Assembly (NCBI GenBank): GCA_030619345.1
Contig: JAUXBO010000153.1
Coordinates: 1-6,338 of the forward strand
Length of the DNA stretch: 6,338 nt
DNA from: Candidatus Zixiibacteriota bacterium
Lineage (GTDB): Bacteria > Zixibacteria > MSB-5A5 > GN15 > FEB-12
Direction: 5' to 3'
Shown here: piece by piece, positions 1 to 5,659 of the stretch
Layout: the number at the start of each line of letters is the position of its first letter
Numbering within the stretch: the first letter of the stretch is position 1
Made by a program: the position numbers and the translations under genes
Notes under the pieces: model-generated
The model's database searches: none
Told to the model about the DNA's origin: nothing
The model's input: the letters and a program-made list of their open reading frames with translations, nothing else

Positions 1-230
1 ATCAGATACTCGATGTCCTCAATCGGCATGATCTCTCTGACGTTAGCCAGAAACTCTTTGGTGAATCCGGCTTTGACGGTGTCGATCAGGGCTGCGCTGG
101 CCGAGCCTTTGATCAAGTATGAATTGTAAGTAGTGCCGTTTTTGGTCTCGACGACAATATCAAATACTTTCAAATCCGGGTCTTTGACACCCACCCAGTG
201 AACATCATTTGCTATTTTTATTGCGCTCAT
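1..230 (-). CDS. Flavodiiron protein (A-type flavoprotein), N-terminal part, runs off left edge
   Basis: Reading the minus strand from ATG at 230-228 gives 76 codons with no stop before the window ends. The peptide begins MSAIKIANDVHWVGVKDPDL and continues with GTTYNSYLIKGS (residues 32-43) and ALIDTVKAGF (47-56). This is the typical start of the metallo-beta-lactamase-like domain of flavodiiron proteins (rubredoxin:oxygen oxidoreductase/FprA family). That family reduces O2 to water or NO to N2O at a diiron site, with electrons passed through an FMN flavodoxin domain in the cytoplasm. The diiron ligands (HxExDH) and the flavodoxin domain lie outside the window and cannot be checked. AGGAG at 241-245, ten bases upstream, supports the start. 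The gene appears to be transcribed separately from the upstream hydrolase, because a terminator-like hairpin lies between them. In an anaerobe the usual role is oxygen or NO detoxification, but the subtype (FprA, Roo or NorV-like) cannot be decided from this piece. Confidence 0.86.
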   Translation of the reverse strand, partial: MSAIKIANDVHWVGVKDPDLKVFDIVVETKNGTTYNSYLIKGSASAALIDTVKAGFTKEFLANVREIMPIEDIEYL

Positions 231-259
231 TAGTCTTTGTCTCCTCTATTTCGGCGCGA

Positions 260-287
260 AATATAATAAAAGATGTCTGGCGAACAA
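260..287 (-). promoter_or_regulatory. Possible sigma70-type promoter for the flavodiiron protein gene
   Basis: On the minus strand, TTGTTC (287-282) and TATATT (265-260) are separated by 16 bases. Transcription would start near 253, giving a short leader that contains the AGGAG ribosome site at 245-241. The -35 box matches the consensus only partly, and the region is AT-rich, so a chance match is possible. Confidence 0.35.
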
Positions 288-330
288 CCGTTCTTCTCGA
301 AAGACTGTTTGGAGTTGACTCTTTAGTAGC

Positions 331-349
331 AGAAACCCCGCCAGCGGGG
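331..349 (-). terminator. Intrinsic terminator-like hairpin after the hydrolase gene
   Basis: Twelve bases beyond the hydrolase stop codon, CCCCG (336-340) and CGGGG (345-349) form a perfect 5-bp GC stem with a CCAG loop. On the minus strand it is followed by TTTCT (335-331). The stem is short and the T tract weak. Its position, between two minus-strand genes that otherwise could be co-transcribed, fits termination of the hydrolase transcript. Confidence 0.5.
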
Positions 350-360
350 AAGTGTCTCGG

Positions 361-1269
361 TTACTGACTGCAAATGATAGAGATGATCTCCGAGACTATT
401 TCCTGATTGTCAGAGGGCGTTGTTCCAATATGCAGCAGGTCGGGATTTGAAATCTTTTCCAGACTGTTTATCTCTTTGACCTCGCTCTGTTCCTGCGCAA
501 AGAATGCAAAGGTCTCGCAGGAGACTGCCTGAATATCTTCGAGATCGCGATACGGGGGTGCATAACCGGAGCGAATCTCATACCAGAACAACATGACAGT
601 CCTGTAGAAAGGGAACCAATACATGTCATGTTTCTCTTTGAGCTTATCCTGTAGCCGTCGCGTTGTGAGATATGGTTCTATCGCAATGACTTTGCTTATA
701 ATGTCGTTTTCTTCCGCAGCCAGTATCGCCGCATCACCGCCCAGAGAGAAGCCGACCACAGTGAAAGGCTGATGGATTATCTCACGCAAAGTCAAGTAGT
801 GTATGACCGCAGTCAGGTCGCCTGCTTCGGAGCGTCCTTCGCCATGATAGGTGGCAGTCGATCTGCCGGTAGCGCGCAAGTCCATGGTAACGACCGAAAA
901 GCCGGAATCGATAAGCAGATCAGCCATTTCCACAAATTCATCCCGGGTCGAATTCTCTGAAGGTAACAACATTACGGTCCCGCGCGATGCTGCCCAGCCG
1001 GAGTCGATTCCCTGTAGCTGAATTACTGCGAGAGTCGTAAGTCCATCGGATTCAACCCGAAAGGTATCAATAACGAACATAGAATCGGTGTACGGAGCCG
1101 GGTCATTGATAACCGTAGAGTCGGCATTATAGTCATCAATATTGGACCGTGCGTACAGATCAGCAGTTTTATTGAGGGGATAAATGACAAAGGCAGTCAG
1201 GGAAACCCCGATAACCAGAAAAAACAGGACGATATTTATTATCTCACGGGTCTGTCTCGATATTTTCAT
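361..1269 (-). CDS. Membrane-anchored alpha/beta hydrolase-fold protein
   Basis: This is 302 aa from ATG at 1269-1267. A TTG four codons upstream (1281) is also in frame, but neither start has a clear ribosome site. A basic N-terminus (KISRQTR) precedes one hydrophobic segment at about residues 13-30 with no lipobox, so the protein is probably anchored in the inner membrane with its domain outside the cytoplasm. The fold signature is clear: a strand and turn ending MLLPSENS (about 100-107), GFSVVTMDLRATGRS (about 123-137), and the nucleophile elbow GFSLGG (173-178, Ser175). The strand DLLHIGTTPSDNQ (277-289) would carry the acidic residue. Two things are odd. The usual HG oxyanion motif is replaced by PSEN, and the chain ends about 15 residues after the acid strand with no histidine for the usual Ser-Asp-His triad. 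Substrate unknown; esterase, peptidase-like or inactive are all possible. It is divergent from the gene at 1517. Confidence 0.85.
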   Translation of the reverse strand: MKISRQTREIINIVLFFLVIGVSLTAFVIYPLNKTADLYARSNIDDYNADSTVINDPAPYTDSMFVIDTFRVESDGLTTLAVIQLQGIDSGWAASRGTVMLLPSENSTRDEFVEMADLLIDSGFSVVTMDLRATGRSTATYHGEGRSEAGDLTAVIHYLTLREIIHQPFTVVGFSLGGDAAILAAEENDIISKVIAIEPYLTTRRLQDKLKEKHDMYWFPFYRTVMLFWYEIRSGYAPPYRDLEDIQAVSCETFAFFAQEQSEVKEINSLEKISNPDLLHIGTTPSDNQEIVSEIISIICSQ

Positions 1270-1456
1270 TACTAATACCAATCGTTAAGGTTAGAAGGGG
1301 AATTTGACCGATTAGCCTGTTTAAGTCAATATCAAAAAGAACTATGATTCGAATTCTATTTACATTACAACGGAACCAATGTCCCTGCGTAGATTGTTGA
1401 GTAGGACAGAGGTCTACTTCAGGAGATTTTATACAGGTTTTGATACAAGAACCGAT

Positions 1457-1485
1457 TTGCCAAATCTTGCTCATTGAAGTATTGT
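1457..1485 (+). promoter_or_regulatory. Possible promoter for the 867-aa exported protein
   Basis: TTGCCA (1457-1462) and TATTGT (1480-1485) are separated by 17 bases, with five of six and four of six consensus matches. Transcription would start near 1492, about 25 bases before the TTG start. The rest of the divergent spacer (1270-1516) shows no convincing minus-strand promoter and no ORF worth calling. TTGACC at 1304-1309 has only a poor -10 partner. Confidence 0.38.
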
Positions 1486-1516
1486 ATAGGCCGACTTTGA
1501 TAGAGAGTGAGTTAAA

Positions 1517-4120
1517 TTGAGAAAATTTCACAGTTTTGTTTTTTCTGCCGTTTGTCTGATCCTCATTTCCTCTCCGCCCAGTTTGGGGCGTGGCTTAGTT
1601 TCCGGGTTTCAGCTAAATGCCGCTGCCACCACTGCTAATGGCAATCCAGCCTATTGTCAGGCGGTGCACAACATGGGTAAAATGAAACTGGTCGTGCAGA
1701 ATAATGGCACCTTTGGCCTCTACCGGGAGTCTTTCGGCCAGCCGATAGCCGACTGTTTCACCGGTGAACGGCTGGATCAGGCATGCGAATACCCCAAAGG
1801 TACCTCGATAGAAAACCTGCTGTATGCTTCGCTCTGGATCGGGGCAATTGATGGCGATGATACCCTTGTCACCACCGGTCTGGAAGGCTGGGGTGAAGGT
1901 AGAGAACTGCATCCGGACGTATCGCCTATCGGAGACATTATTCACCGTTCAATTATCGATGAAGATGCCCCCGAATTCATCGATGCTGTCTCAGAGCAGG
2001 ATTATATCGCTGTCTACTCAGATACTATGCGGGGAACATCGCAAGACTATTTTTTCGCTCGCAAACATATCCCGTTATATGTGAAAGTTACTCAGCGATC
2101 ATATGCCTGGTCATACCCGTATGCCGAAGACATTATCCTGGTTGATCTGGAAATAGAAAATGTCGGCCCGCGTGTGTTGCACGATGTCTACCTGGGGTTG
2201 TATGTCGATGCCGATGTCGGGTTCAACGGCGGCTACCGCTGGGACGATATCTGCGGATACGTACCTACCGCGATTTTTGAAACTCCCTGCGGGGACTTTG
2301 AAGATACTGTCAACATCGCATGGGCGGCTGACAACGACGGTGATCCCTTGGACGGCAAGTTCGTGGTAGATTTCAGCATCGGAAATCCGGCCCTGATGTT
2401 TCAGCGCAAGTCGGCTCCGTTTGCCTTTGGTACTCGTATTCTTCGCAGCCCGGAAGTAGATTCCCCTCCTTCGTTTAACTGGTGGATTCCAAATTACGAT
2501 CCACGATTTGACTTTGGGCCGAGAAGGCGCGACAATCTGCGAGATTTCCGCACCGGTGGAATTGGCGAACCACAAGGTGATCGCAATAAGTACTACATTA
2601 TGGGCAACGGTGAAATCGACTACGATCAAGTTTTTGTCGGCGAAATTGACGCCCTCAACCAGACCTGGCAGACACCTAATCGGGTGACCGCGTATCGAAT
2701 CGCACGGGGTGCCGACACCAAGTACTTACAGTCGATAGGACCGTTCACTATTCCCACCACGCAGTCAGTGCCACTTACTTTTGCGTTTATCACCGGGGCC
2801 AATTTTCATAATGTTCCCAACAACGGCGGTCTGCTTTACTGGAACCCAAATAAGTACTTCGGCAATCTCGATTTTACTGACCTGATCGAAAACGCCCGTT
2901 GGGCCAGCTGGATGTACGACAATCCCGGTGTTGACACCGACGGCGATGGTTACGCCGGTAAGTTTGTCGTGTGCGTGCTCGATTCGACTGAAGTGGATTC
3001 GGGCTGGGTTCCGGTTCAGGCCGACACCACCTACTACGAAGGGGATGGCGTTCCCGACTTCCGTGGTGCGGCTCCTCCACCGGCCCCGTTTGTGGTTGTC
3101 ACACCCGGACTCAACAAACTGCATATCCGGTTCAACGGACAAATGTCAGAAACAACCCGAGACTTTCTGATCAATGAAGTTGATTTCGAAGGATACCATG
3201 TCTGGCTGGCCCGCGATGAACGTGCCTCCAGCTACTCATTAATGGCATCCTATGACCGTCCCAACTATGACAAATATATCTGGAATCGGTACAATCTCCC
3301 CTTCGGCCGCTTTGAACTGCACGATCTTCCATTTACAGAAGACAGCCTGCGCTGTATTTATGGGAGTTCTTGCGATGACCCCTATTTTTATCCCGATCTG
3401 TACACAGTTGGGCATCCGTATGTGCATCCGGACTTTCCCGACTCGACCTTTTATTTTGCAACTCATGGCGACAATGCCGACCGCTTTGGAATCAACACCC
3501 CCATTAGCCGTGTATATCCGGAAGCACTCAAGCCACCGACCGGCACCGATCTGGATACGTTGACCGAAGAATGGTTCGCCGACGATGGTTTCCTAAAATA
3601 CTATGAATATGAAATGACGATTGAGAATCTCCTCCCCACAGTTCCCTACTGGGTATCGGTAACGGCCTTTGACTTTGGGTCGCCACAATCTGAGATCGAT
3701 GCCCTGGAAACTTCGGTCACCCTTGATGCCCATATGCGCTATCCTCTGGCGGATGAAAACCAGCTCGGTGATGAAGAACGCGAAGTGTACATCTACCCCA
3801 ATCCATACCGATTGGATGCCAATTATCGGCAGCATGGTTACGAAGAACGCACCGATCAGTTCCGCCCCGGCTATCGCCTGCGTCGGCTTCGGTTTGTGAA
3901 CCTGCCGCCAAAATGCATGATCCGGATATACTCTATCGATGGTGACCTGATCCGGGAGCTTGAACATGACATGGACCCGTCTGACCCGAACCACGGCCAC
4001 GATGAGTGGGACCTGATCAGCCGCAACACTCAGGAGATTGTGAGCGGACTGTATTATTGGACGGTCGAAGACACTTTCACCGGCAAAATCCAGATGGGCA
4101 AACTGGCGGTTATATTCTAG
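1517..4120 (+). CDS. Large exported protein with C-terminal sorting-type (T9SS/FlgD-like) beta-domain
   Basis: This is 867 aa. Translation probably begins at TTG (1517): an in-frame TGA lies at 1508-1510, GAGAGTGAG just upstream can act as ribosome site, and this start supplies a signal peptide (MRKF, then a hydrophobic stretch at residues 7-19). Later starts would lose it. The N-terminal part has HNMGK (51-55), EYPKGTSIENLLYASLWIGA (91-110) and DIILVDLEIENVG (205-217), a pattern common in secreted proteins of FCB-group candidate phyla. Calcium-type loops DNDGDPLDGK (272-281) and DTDGDGYAGK (473-482) follow. A fibronectin-III-like segment spans about 518-725 (PDFRGAAPPPAP, DFEGYHVWLA, YWVSVTAFDF). 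The end (about 755-867) carries YIYPNPYR, LRFVNLPPKCMIRIYSIDGD, WDLISRN and SGLYYWTV..GK, typical of a sorting or surface-attachment beta-sandwich. No catalytic motif was recognised, so a surface or structural role is inferred. No terminator directly follows the TAG; a palindrome begins 53 bases later. Confidence 0.9.
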   Translation: MRKFHSFVFSAVCLILISSPPSLGRGLVSGFQLNAAATTANGNPAYCQAVHNMGKMKLVVQNNGTFGLYRESFGQPIADCFTGERLDQACEYPKGTSIENLLYASLWIGAIDGDDTLVTTGLEGWGEGRELHPDVSPIGDIIHRSIIDEDAPEFIDAVSEQDYIAVYSDTMRGTSQDYFFARKHIPLYVKVTQRSYAWSYPYAEDIILVDLEIENVGPRVLHDVYLGLYVDADVGFNGGYRWDDICGYVPTAIFETPCGDFEDTVNIAWAADNDGDPLDGKFVVDFSIGNPALMFQRKSAPFAFGTRILRSPEVDSPPSFNWWIPNYDPRFDFGPRRRDNLRDFRTGGIGEPQGDRNKYYIMGNGEIDYDQVFVGEIDALNQTWQTPNRVTAYRIARGADTKYLQSIGPFTIPTTQSVPLTFAFITGANFHNVPNNGGLLYWNPNKYFGNLDFTDLIENARWASWMYDNPGVDTDGDGYAGKFVVCVLDSTEVDSGWVPVQADTTYYEGDGVPDFRGAAPPPAPFVVVTPGLNKLHIRFNGQMSETTRDFLINEVDFEGYHVWLARDERASSYSLMASYDRPNYDKYIWNRYNLPFGRFELHDLPFTEDSLRCIYGSSCDDPYFYPDLYTVGHPYVHPDFPDSTFYFATHGDNADRFGINTPISRVYPEALKPPTGTDLDTLTEEWFADDGFLKYYEYEMTIENLLPTVPYWVSVTAFDFGSPQSEIDALETSVTLDAHMRYPLADENQLGDEEREVYIYPNPYRLDANYRQHGYEERTDQFRPGYRLRRLRFVNLPPKCMIRIYSIDGDLIRELEHDMDPSDPNHGHDEWDLISRNTQEIVSGLYYWTVEDTFTGKIQMGKLAVIF

Positions 4121-4172
4121 CCCACTGAGCAAGCAATTCATCCTTCGTTCCTACAATATCAATGTCGAATCT

Positions 4173-4250
4173 AAGTCACCCTGAGCCTGACGAAGAGTAT
4201 CTTATTACGGTTACGGGACATGCTTCGACAAGCTCAGCATGACTTGGTAT
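4173..4250. repeat. REP-like palindromic repeat, copy 1
   Basis: The arms 4173-4195 and 4223-4245 are inverted repeats (19 of 23 positions match) around a 27-base loop. The right half, with core CTTCGACAAGCTCAGCATGA, resembles intergenic palindromes that are widespread in environmental bacterial genomes. The stretch 4184-4250 is repeated at 4698-4764 with three differences in 67 bases. It sits 53 bases after the stop of the 867-aa gene and could serve as its transcript end or stabiliser. Confidence 0.8.
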
Positions 4251-4279
4251 AGGGAGATAACTTTGAATCCACAGTGGGC

Positions 4280-4299
4280 GGCAGACCTCCCGGTCTGCC
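4280..4299. repeat. Perfect 8-bp hairpin next to the palindromic element
   Basis: GGCAGACC (4280-4287) and GGTCTGCC (4292-4299) form a perfect stem with a TCCC loop, directly abutting the larger inverted repeat at 4301. The same word in variant form (GACAGACCTGCC) recurs at 4402 and 4928. This suggests it belongs to the same mobile or expanding repeat family. Confidence 0.65.
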
Positions 4300-4300
4300 C

Positions 4301-4388
4301 CAGTAGGTCGAAATCCCCTTGTGGGTTTCGACATTAGTCTTAACATCTCAGATGTCAAAACCCTCTGTCGAGGGATTTTGACCTACTG
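4301..4388. repeat. Inverted-repeat element A with cloverleaf folding potential
   Basis: The termini 4301-4317 and 4372-4388 are inverted repeats of 17 bases with one mismatch (a G-U pair in RNA), starting CAGTAGGTC and ending GACCTACTG. Inside are three further hairpins: 4308-4331 (TCGAAA/TTTCGA plus CCC/GGG), 4343-4355 (ACATC/GATGT) and 4355-4381 (TCAAAACCCTC with GAGGG-A-TTTTGA). They can coexist with a shortened 7-bp outer stem CAGTAGG/CCTACTG, so two folds compete. It shares its ends with element B at 4773-4885. No transposase is visible, so it is a non-autonomous or REP-type element at most. Confidence 0.78.
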
Positions 4389-4401
4389 TCTAAAGAGTGA
4401 A

Positions 4402-4431
4402 GACAGACCTGCCCTACTACTCCCGACCTAC
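4402..4431. repeat. 17-nt tag plus solo element terminus
   Basis: GACAGACCTGCCCTACT at 4402-4418 is identical to 4928-4944, and both are preceded by AGAGTG a few bases upstream. It is followed by CCCGACCTAC (4422-4431), which matches the right end of element B (4874-4883). The latter looks like a leftover half of another copy. Confidence 0.65.
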
Positions 4432-4697
4432 AAAACGGAGATTCTTTATTTTCGTCTAACGCAAACGTTTATTTTCGGTTACAGCAAAATGGGTTCGTTT
4501 TGCTTATTTTTACTTTCGCGTTGTTAATCTATTGATGATTCGGAAATGACATGACTTGGACTGGTCTAATTTGTGGTGAGTATTTAGTTCGTTGTCGTCG
4601 CATAAATAACGGTGTAATGCAATAGACAACAGCAAATCGGTGGAGTTATTGAACTCTCAATCATTAGGGTCAAATCCACCCCAAGTTTGAGGCGGCC
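4432..4697. other. Non-coding spacer between the two repeat cassettes
   Basis: There is no ORF with coding character on either strand. The only features seen are an AT-rich hairpin at 4483-4504, a nested dyad GGTGGA (4639-4644)/TCCACC (4675-4680) enclosing GAGTT/AACTC (4643-4647 with 4652-4656, overlapping the outer arm), and CATGACTTGG at 4550-4559. The last equals ten bases of the REP-like repeat end and may be a relic or chance. Confidence 0.5.
4483..4511 (+). terminator. Weak terminator-like hairpin in the spacer
   Basis: AGCAAAA (4483-4489) and TTTTGCT (4498-4504) form a 7-bp stem with an 8-base loop, followed by TATTTTT. An outer AACGC (4458-4462)/GCGTT (4518-4522) pair can extend it. 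Only two GC pairs are in the main stem, and it lies 360 bases past the nearest plus-strand stop, so its use is doubtful. Confidence 0.3.
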
Positions 4698-4764
4698 AGC
4701 TTGACGAAGGGTATCTTGTTACGGTTACGGGACATGCTTCGACAAGCTCAGCATGACTTGGTAT
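4698..4764. repeat. REP-like palindromic repeat, copy 2
   Basis: This stretch matches 4184-4250 with differences at only three of 67 positions, and lies in the same orientation. Its left arm beyond 4698 has diverged (GAGGCGGCC in place of the CACCCTG of copy 1), so the palindrome is damaged in this copy. It is followed within nine bases by inverted-repeat element B. Confidence 0.82.
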
Positions 4765-4772
4765 CGGAAAAT

Positions 4773-4885
4773 TTAGTAGGTCGGGTTCCGGTGTTCGATT
4801 TCGAACCCGAAACCCGACAATGATGGACGAAGAATCTGTCGGGTTTCAATCCGCCGACGCGCCGGATTGGAACCCGACCTACTAA
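4773..4885. repeat. Inverted-repeat element B with perfect 17-bp ends and three inner hairpins
   Basis: TTAGTAGGTCGGGTTCC (4773-4789) is perfectly complementary to 4869-4885. Between them are three hairpins in series: GTTCG/CGAAC (4793-4806), an 11-bp stem GAAACCCGACA/TGTCGGGTTTC (4809-4819 with 4837-4847), and AATCCG/CGGATT (4848-4853 with 4863-4868). Few junction bases stay unpaired, so the 113-nt unit is a four-stem cloverleaf. The word TCGGGTT or its complement occurs five times, which permits a second fold in which 4781-4788 pairs with 4803-4810. No ORF lies inside. The ends match element A. Confidence 0.85.
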
Positions 4886-4927
4886 GCTGACCTGCTGCCC
4901 ACAATAATAACTAGAGAGTGTCAGGAG

Positions 4928-4944
4928 GACAGACCTGCCCTACT
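4928..4944. repeat. 17-nt tag, second copy
   Basis: GACAGACCTGCCCTACT is identical to 4402-4418. It again follows the inverted-repeat element, at 42 bases from its end compared with 13 in the first cassette. It completes the second cassette in the same order: REP-like palindrome, inverted repeat, tag. Confidence 0.68.
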
Positions 4945-4991
4945 CTGACCTTCTGTGCAGGCTGACGGTCTCGATAGGAAAAAGAATGCAC

Positions 4992-5013
4992 ATGTTCAAA
5001 AAGTGAACATTTT
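4992..5013. repeat. 7-bp dyad ATGTTCA/TGAACAT
   Basis: ATGTTCA (4992-4998) and TGAACAT (5004-5010) are perfectly inverted around AAAAG and followed by TTT. It could be an operator half-site pair or a weak hairpin. No promoter or gene adjoins it, so no role is assigned. Confidence 0.45.
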
Positions 5014-5064
5014 GGAGCGGTTCCACGACACTTTTTCCATCTTGTTATGACTTAGCATCTTAGT

Positions 5065-5099
5065 ATTGGACAATCCGATTGCCAATTGGCCAGAGCTCT
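5065..5099. repeat. Bulged hairpin and adjoining perfect palindromes
   Basis: ATTGG-A-CAAT (5065-5074) pairs with ATTGCCAAT (5078-5086) around a CCG triloop, giving nine pairs with one bulge. It overlaps the palindrome GCCAATTGGC (5081-5090) and is followed by AGAGCTCT (5092-5099). A small CAGCC/GGCTG hairpin follows at 5117-5129. No function is evident. Confidence 0.4.
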
Positions 5100-5218
5100 C
5101 AAATCAGATAATCAAACAGCCTCCGGCTGCGGGCATAGTCGTTGCTCAATGGTAACCTGATGATATAGTTATCTCAAAGATCGGCTCTTTTGTCCGGTCA
5201 GATATACAGGAGGAATCT

Positions 5219-5287
5219 GTGGGTGCATCGGTGTGCGCGGCTGTTCTTAGTGAGTTGCCACCCAAAGGATGCATCCCTCTCAATTAA
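5219..5287 (+). CDS. Possible 22-aa small ORF with perfect ribosome site, or a structured RNA hairpin
   Basis: AGGAGG (5208-5213) lies five bases before GTG (5219), which opens 22 codons ending in TAA at 5285-5287. The peptide starts MGASVCAAVLSELPPKG and matches nothing I recognise. Against coding, the same bases form a long hairpin: GGGTGCATC (5221-5229) with GATGCATCC (5268-5276, one G-U pair), enclosing GGTG (5230-5233) with CACC (5259-5262). A ribosome site followed at once by a strong hairpin would translate poorly. No promoter was identified upstream. This may be chance. Confidence 0.22.
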   Translation: MGASVCAAVLSELPPKGCIPLN

Positions 5288-5297
5288 TATGATCTAA

Positions 5298-5314
5298 AAC
5301 CTCTAAAAGAGGTT
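5298..5314. promoter_or_regulatory. Operator-like dyad overlapping the -35 box
   Basis: AACCTCTAAAAGAGGTT has perfect 7-bp arms around AAA. Its last two bases are the first two of TTGACA (5313-5318). A protein bound here would overlap the RNA polymerase contact, so it is a plausible operator, either a repressor site or a class-II activator site. The regulator is unknown. It is unlikely to be a terminator, because no T tract follows. Confidence 0.45.
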
Positions 5315-5341
5315 GACAAAATCGGACCTTAGCTATATATT
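5313..5341 (+). promoter_or_regulatory. Near-consensus sigma70 promoter driving the leader and the gene at 5676
   Basis: TTGACA (5313-5318) is a perfect -35 box. A 17-base spacer and TATATT (5336-5341, five of six) follow. Transcription should begin near 5348, about 328 bases before the ATG at 5676. No other promoter of similar quality was seen between here and that gene, so a long leader is expected. Confidence 0.65.
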
Positions 5342-5425
5342 CGATGCGGATGATAGGTGAGTCTTTCACGGAACATGACTCGGTAGAGTCAATTGTCAGA
5401 GTAATAGCTTTTCAAGTACTTCGTA

Positions 5426-5453
5426 CTTACGTTGGCTGTGGGGGCCACGTAAG
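5426..5453 (+). promoter_or_regulatory. Strong leader hairpin that excludes its 5' neighbour
   Basis: CTTACGT (5426-5432) pairs with ACGTAAG (5447-5453). After a T bulge, GGC (5434-5436) pairs with GCC (5444-5446), closing a loop TGTGGGG. Bases 5426-5428 are also the 3' end of the AAGTAC/GTACTT stem (5414-5428), so only one of the two can form completely. That is the usual arrangement of a two-state RNA switch, though no ligand is suggested. Confidence 0.4.
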
Positions 5454-5626
5454 GGACTACTAACCAGTTACTTATTATAGGCTAATACTGACGACCTTTT
5501 CTTCAACATCGAAACAGAAGACAACTGTTCGTGCCTTGTTCTTTAGTACTTATGGCTCGGCAGTAATGGTTACAGTTATCTGCAAGAACCAACTTTGGGA
5601 ATGCACTTATTGAAACTTAGCTAAGG

Positions 5627-5659
5627 ACTGAAATAACAAAGAATTTGTTCAGTTTTTTT
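5627..5659 (+). terminator. Intrinsic terminator or attenuator just before the ribosome site
   Basis: ACTGAA (5627-5632) pairs with TTCAGT (5648-5653). After a bulge of ATAA, CAAA (5637-5640) pairs with TTTG (5644-5647) around GAA. Seven Ts follow without a gap (5653-5659). The stem is AT-rich, so termination would be partial. It ends five bases before AAGGAGG, placing it between promoter and gene, where only a controlled or leaky terminator makes sense. Confidence 0.5.

Noticed and set aside
1244..1531. Minus-strand ORF of 95 codons spanning the divergent spacer
   Set aside because: It overlaps the starts of both flanking genes and has an unremarkable, non-protein-like composition.
2111..2629. 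Minus-strand ORF of 172 codons, and a similar one at 3593-4141
   Set aside because: Both are antisense to the 867-aa gene, whose signal peptide, domain order and conserved tail prove the plus-strand frame.
4176..4358. Minus-strand ORF of 60 codons
   Set aside because: It lies almost wholly within the REP-like palindrome and element A; the open frame is a by-product of the repeats.
4321..4527. Plus-strand ORF of 68 codons starting with GTG
   Set aside because: It begins inside inverted-repeat element A, crosses its arms and a repeat tag, has no ribosome site, and the product has no coding character.
4785..4812. T-loop-like GTTCGATTT in element B suggesting a tRNA
   Set aside because: No acceptor stem, anticodon arm or CCA end fits. 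The word belongs to a short hairpin within the palindromic element.
4173..4944. CRISPR array
   Set aside because: The repeats differ in length and structure, occur only twice, and are not separated by regular short spacers.
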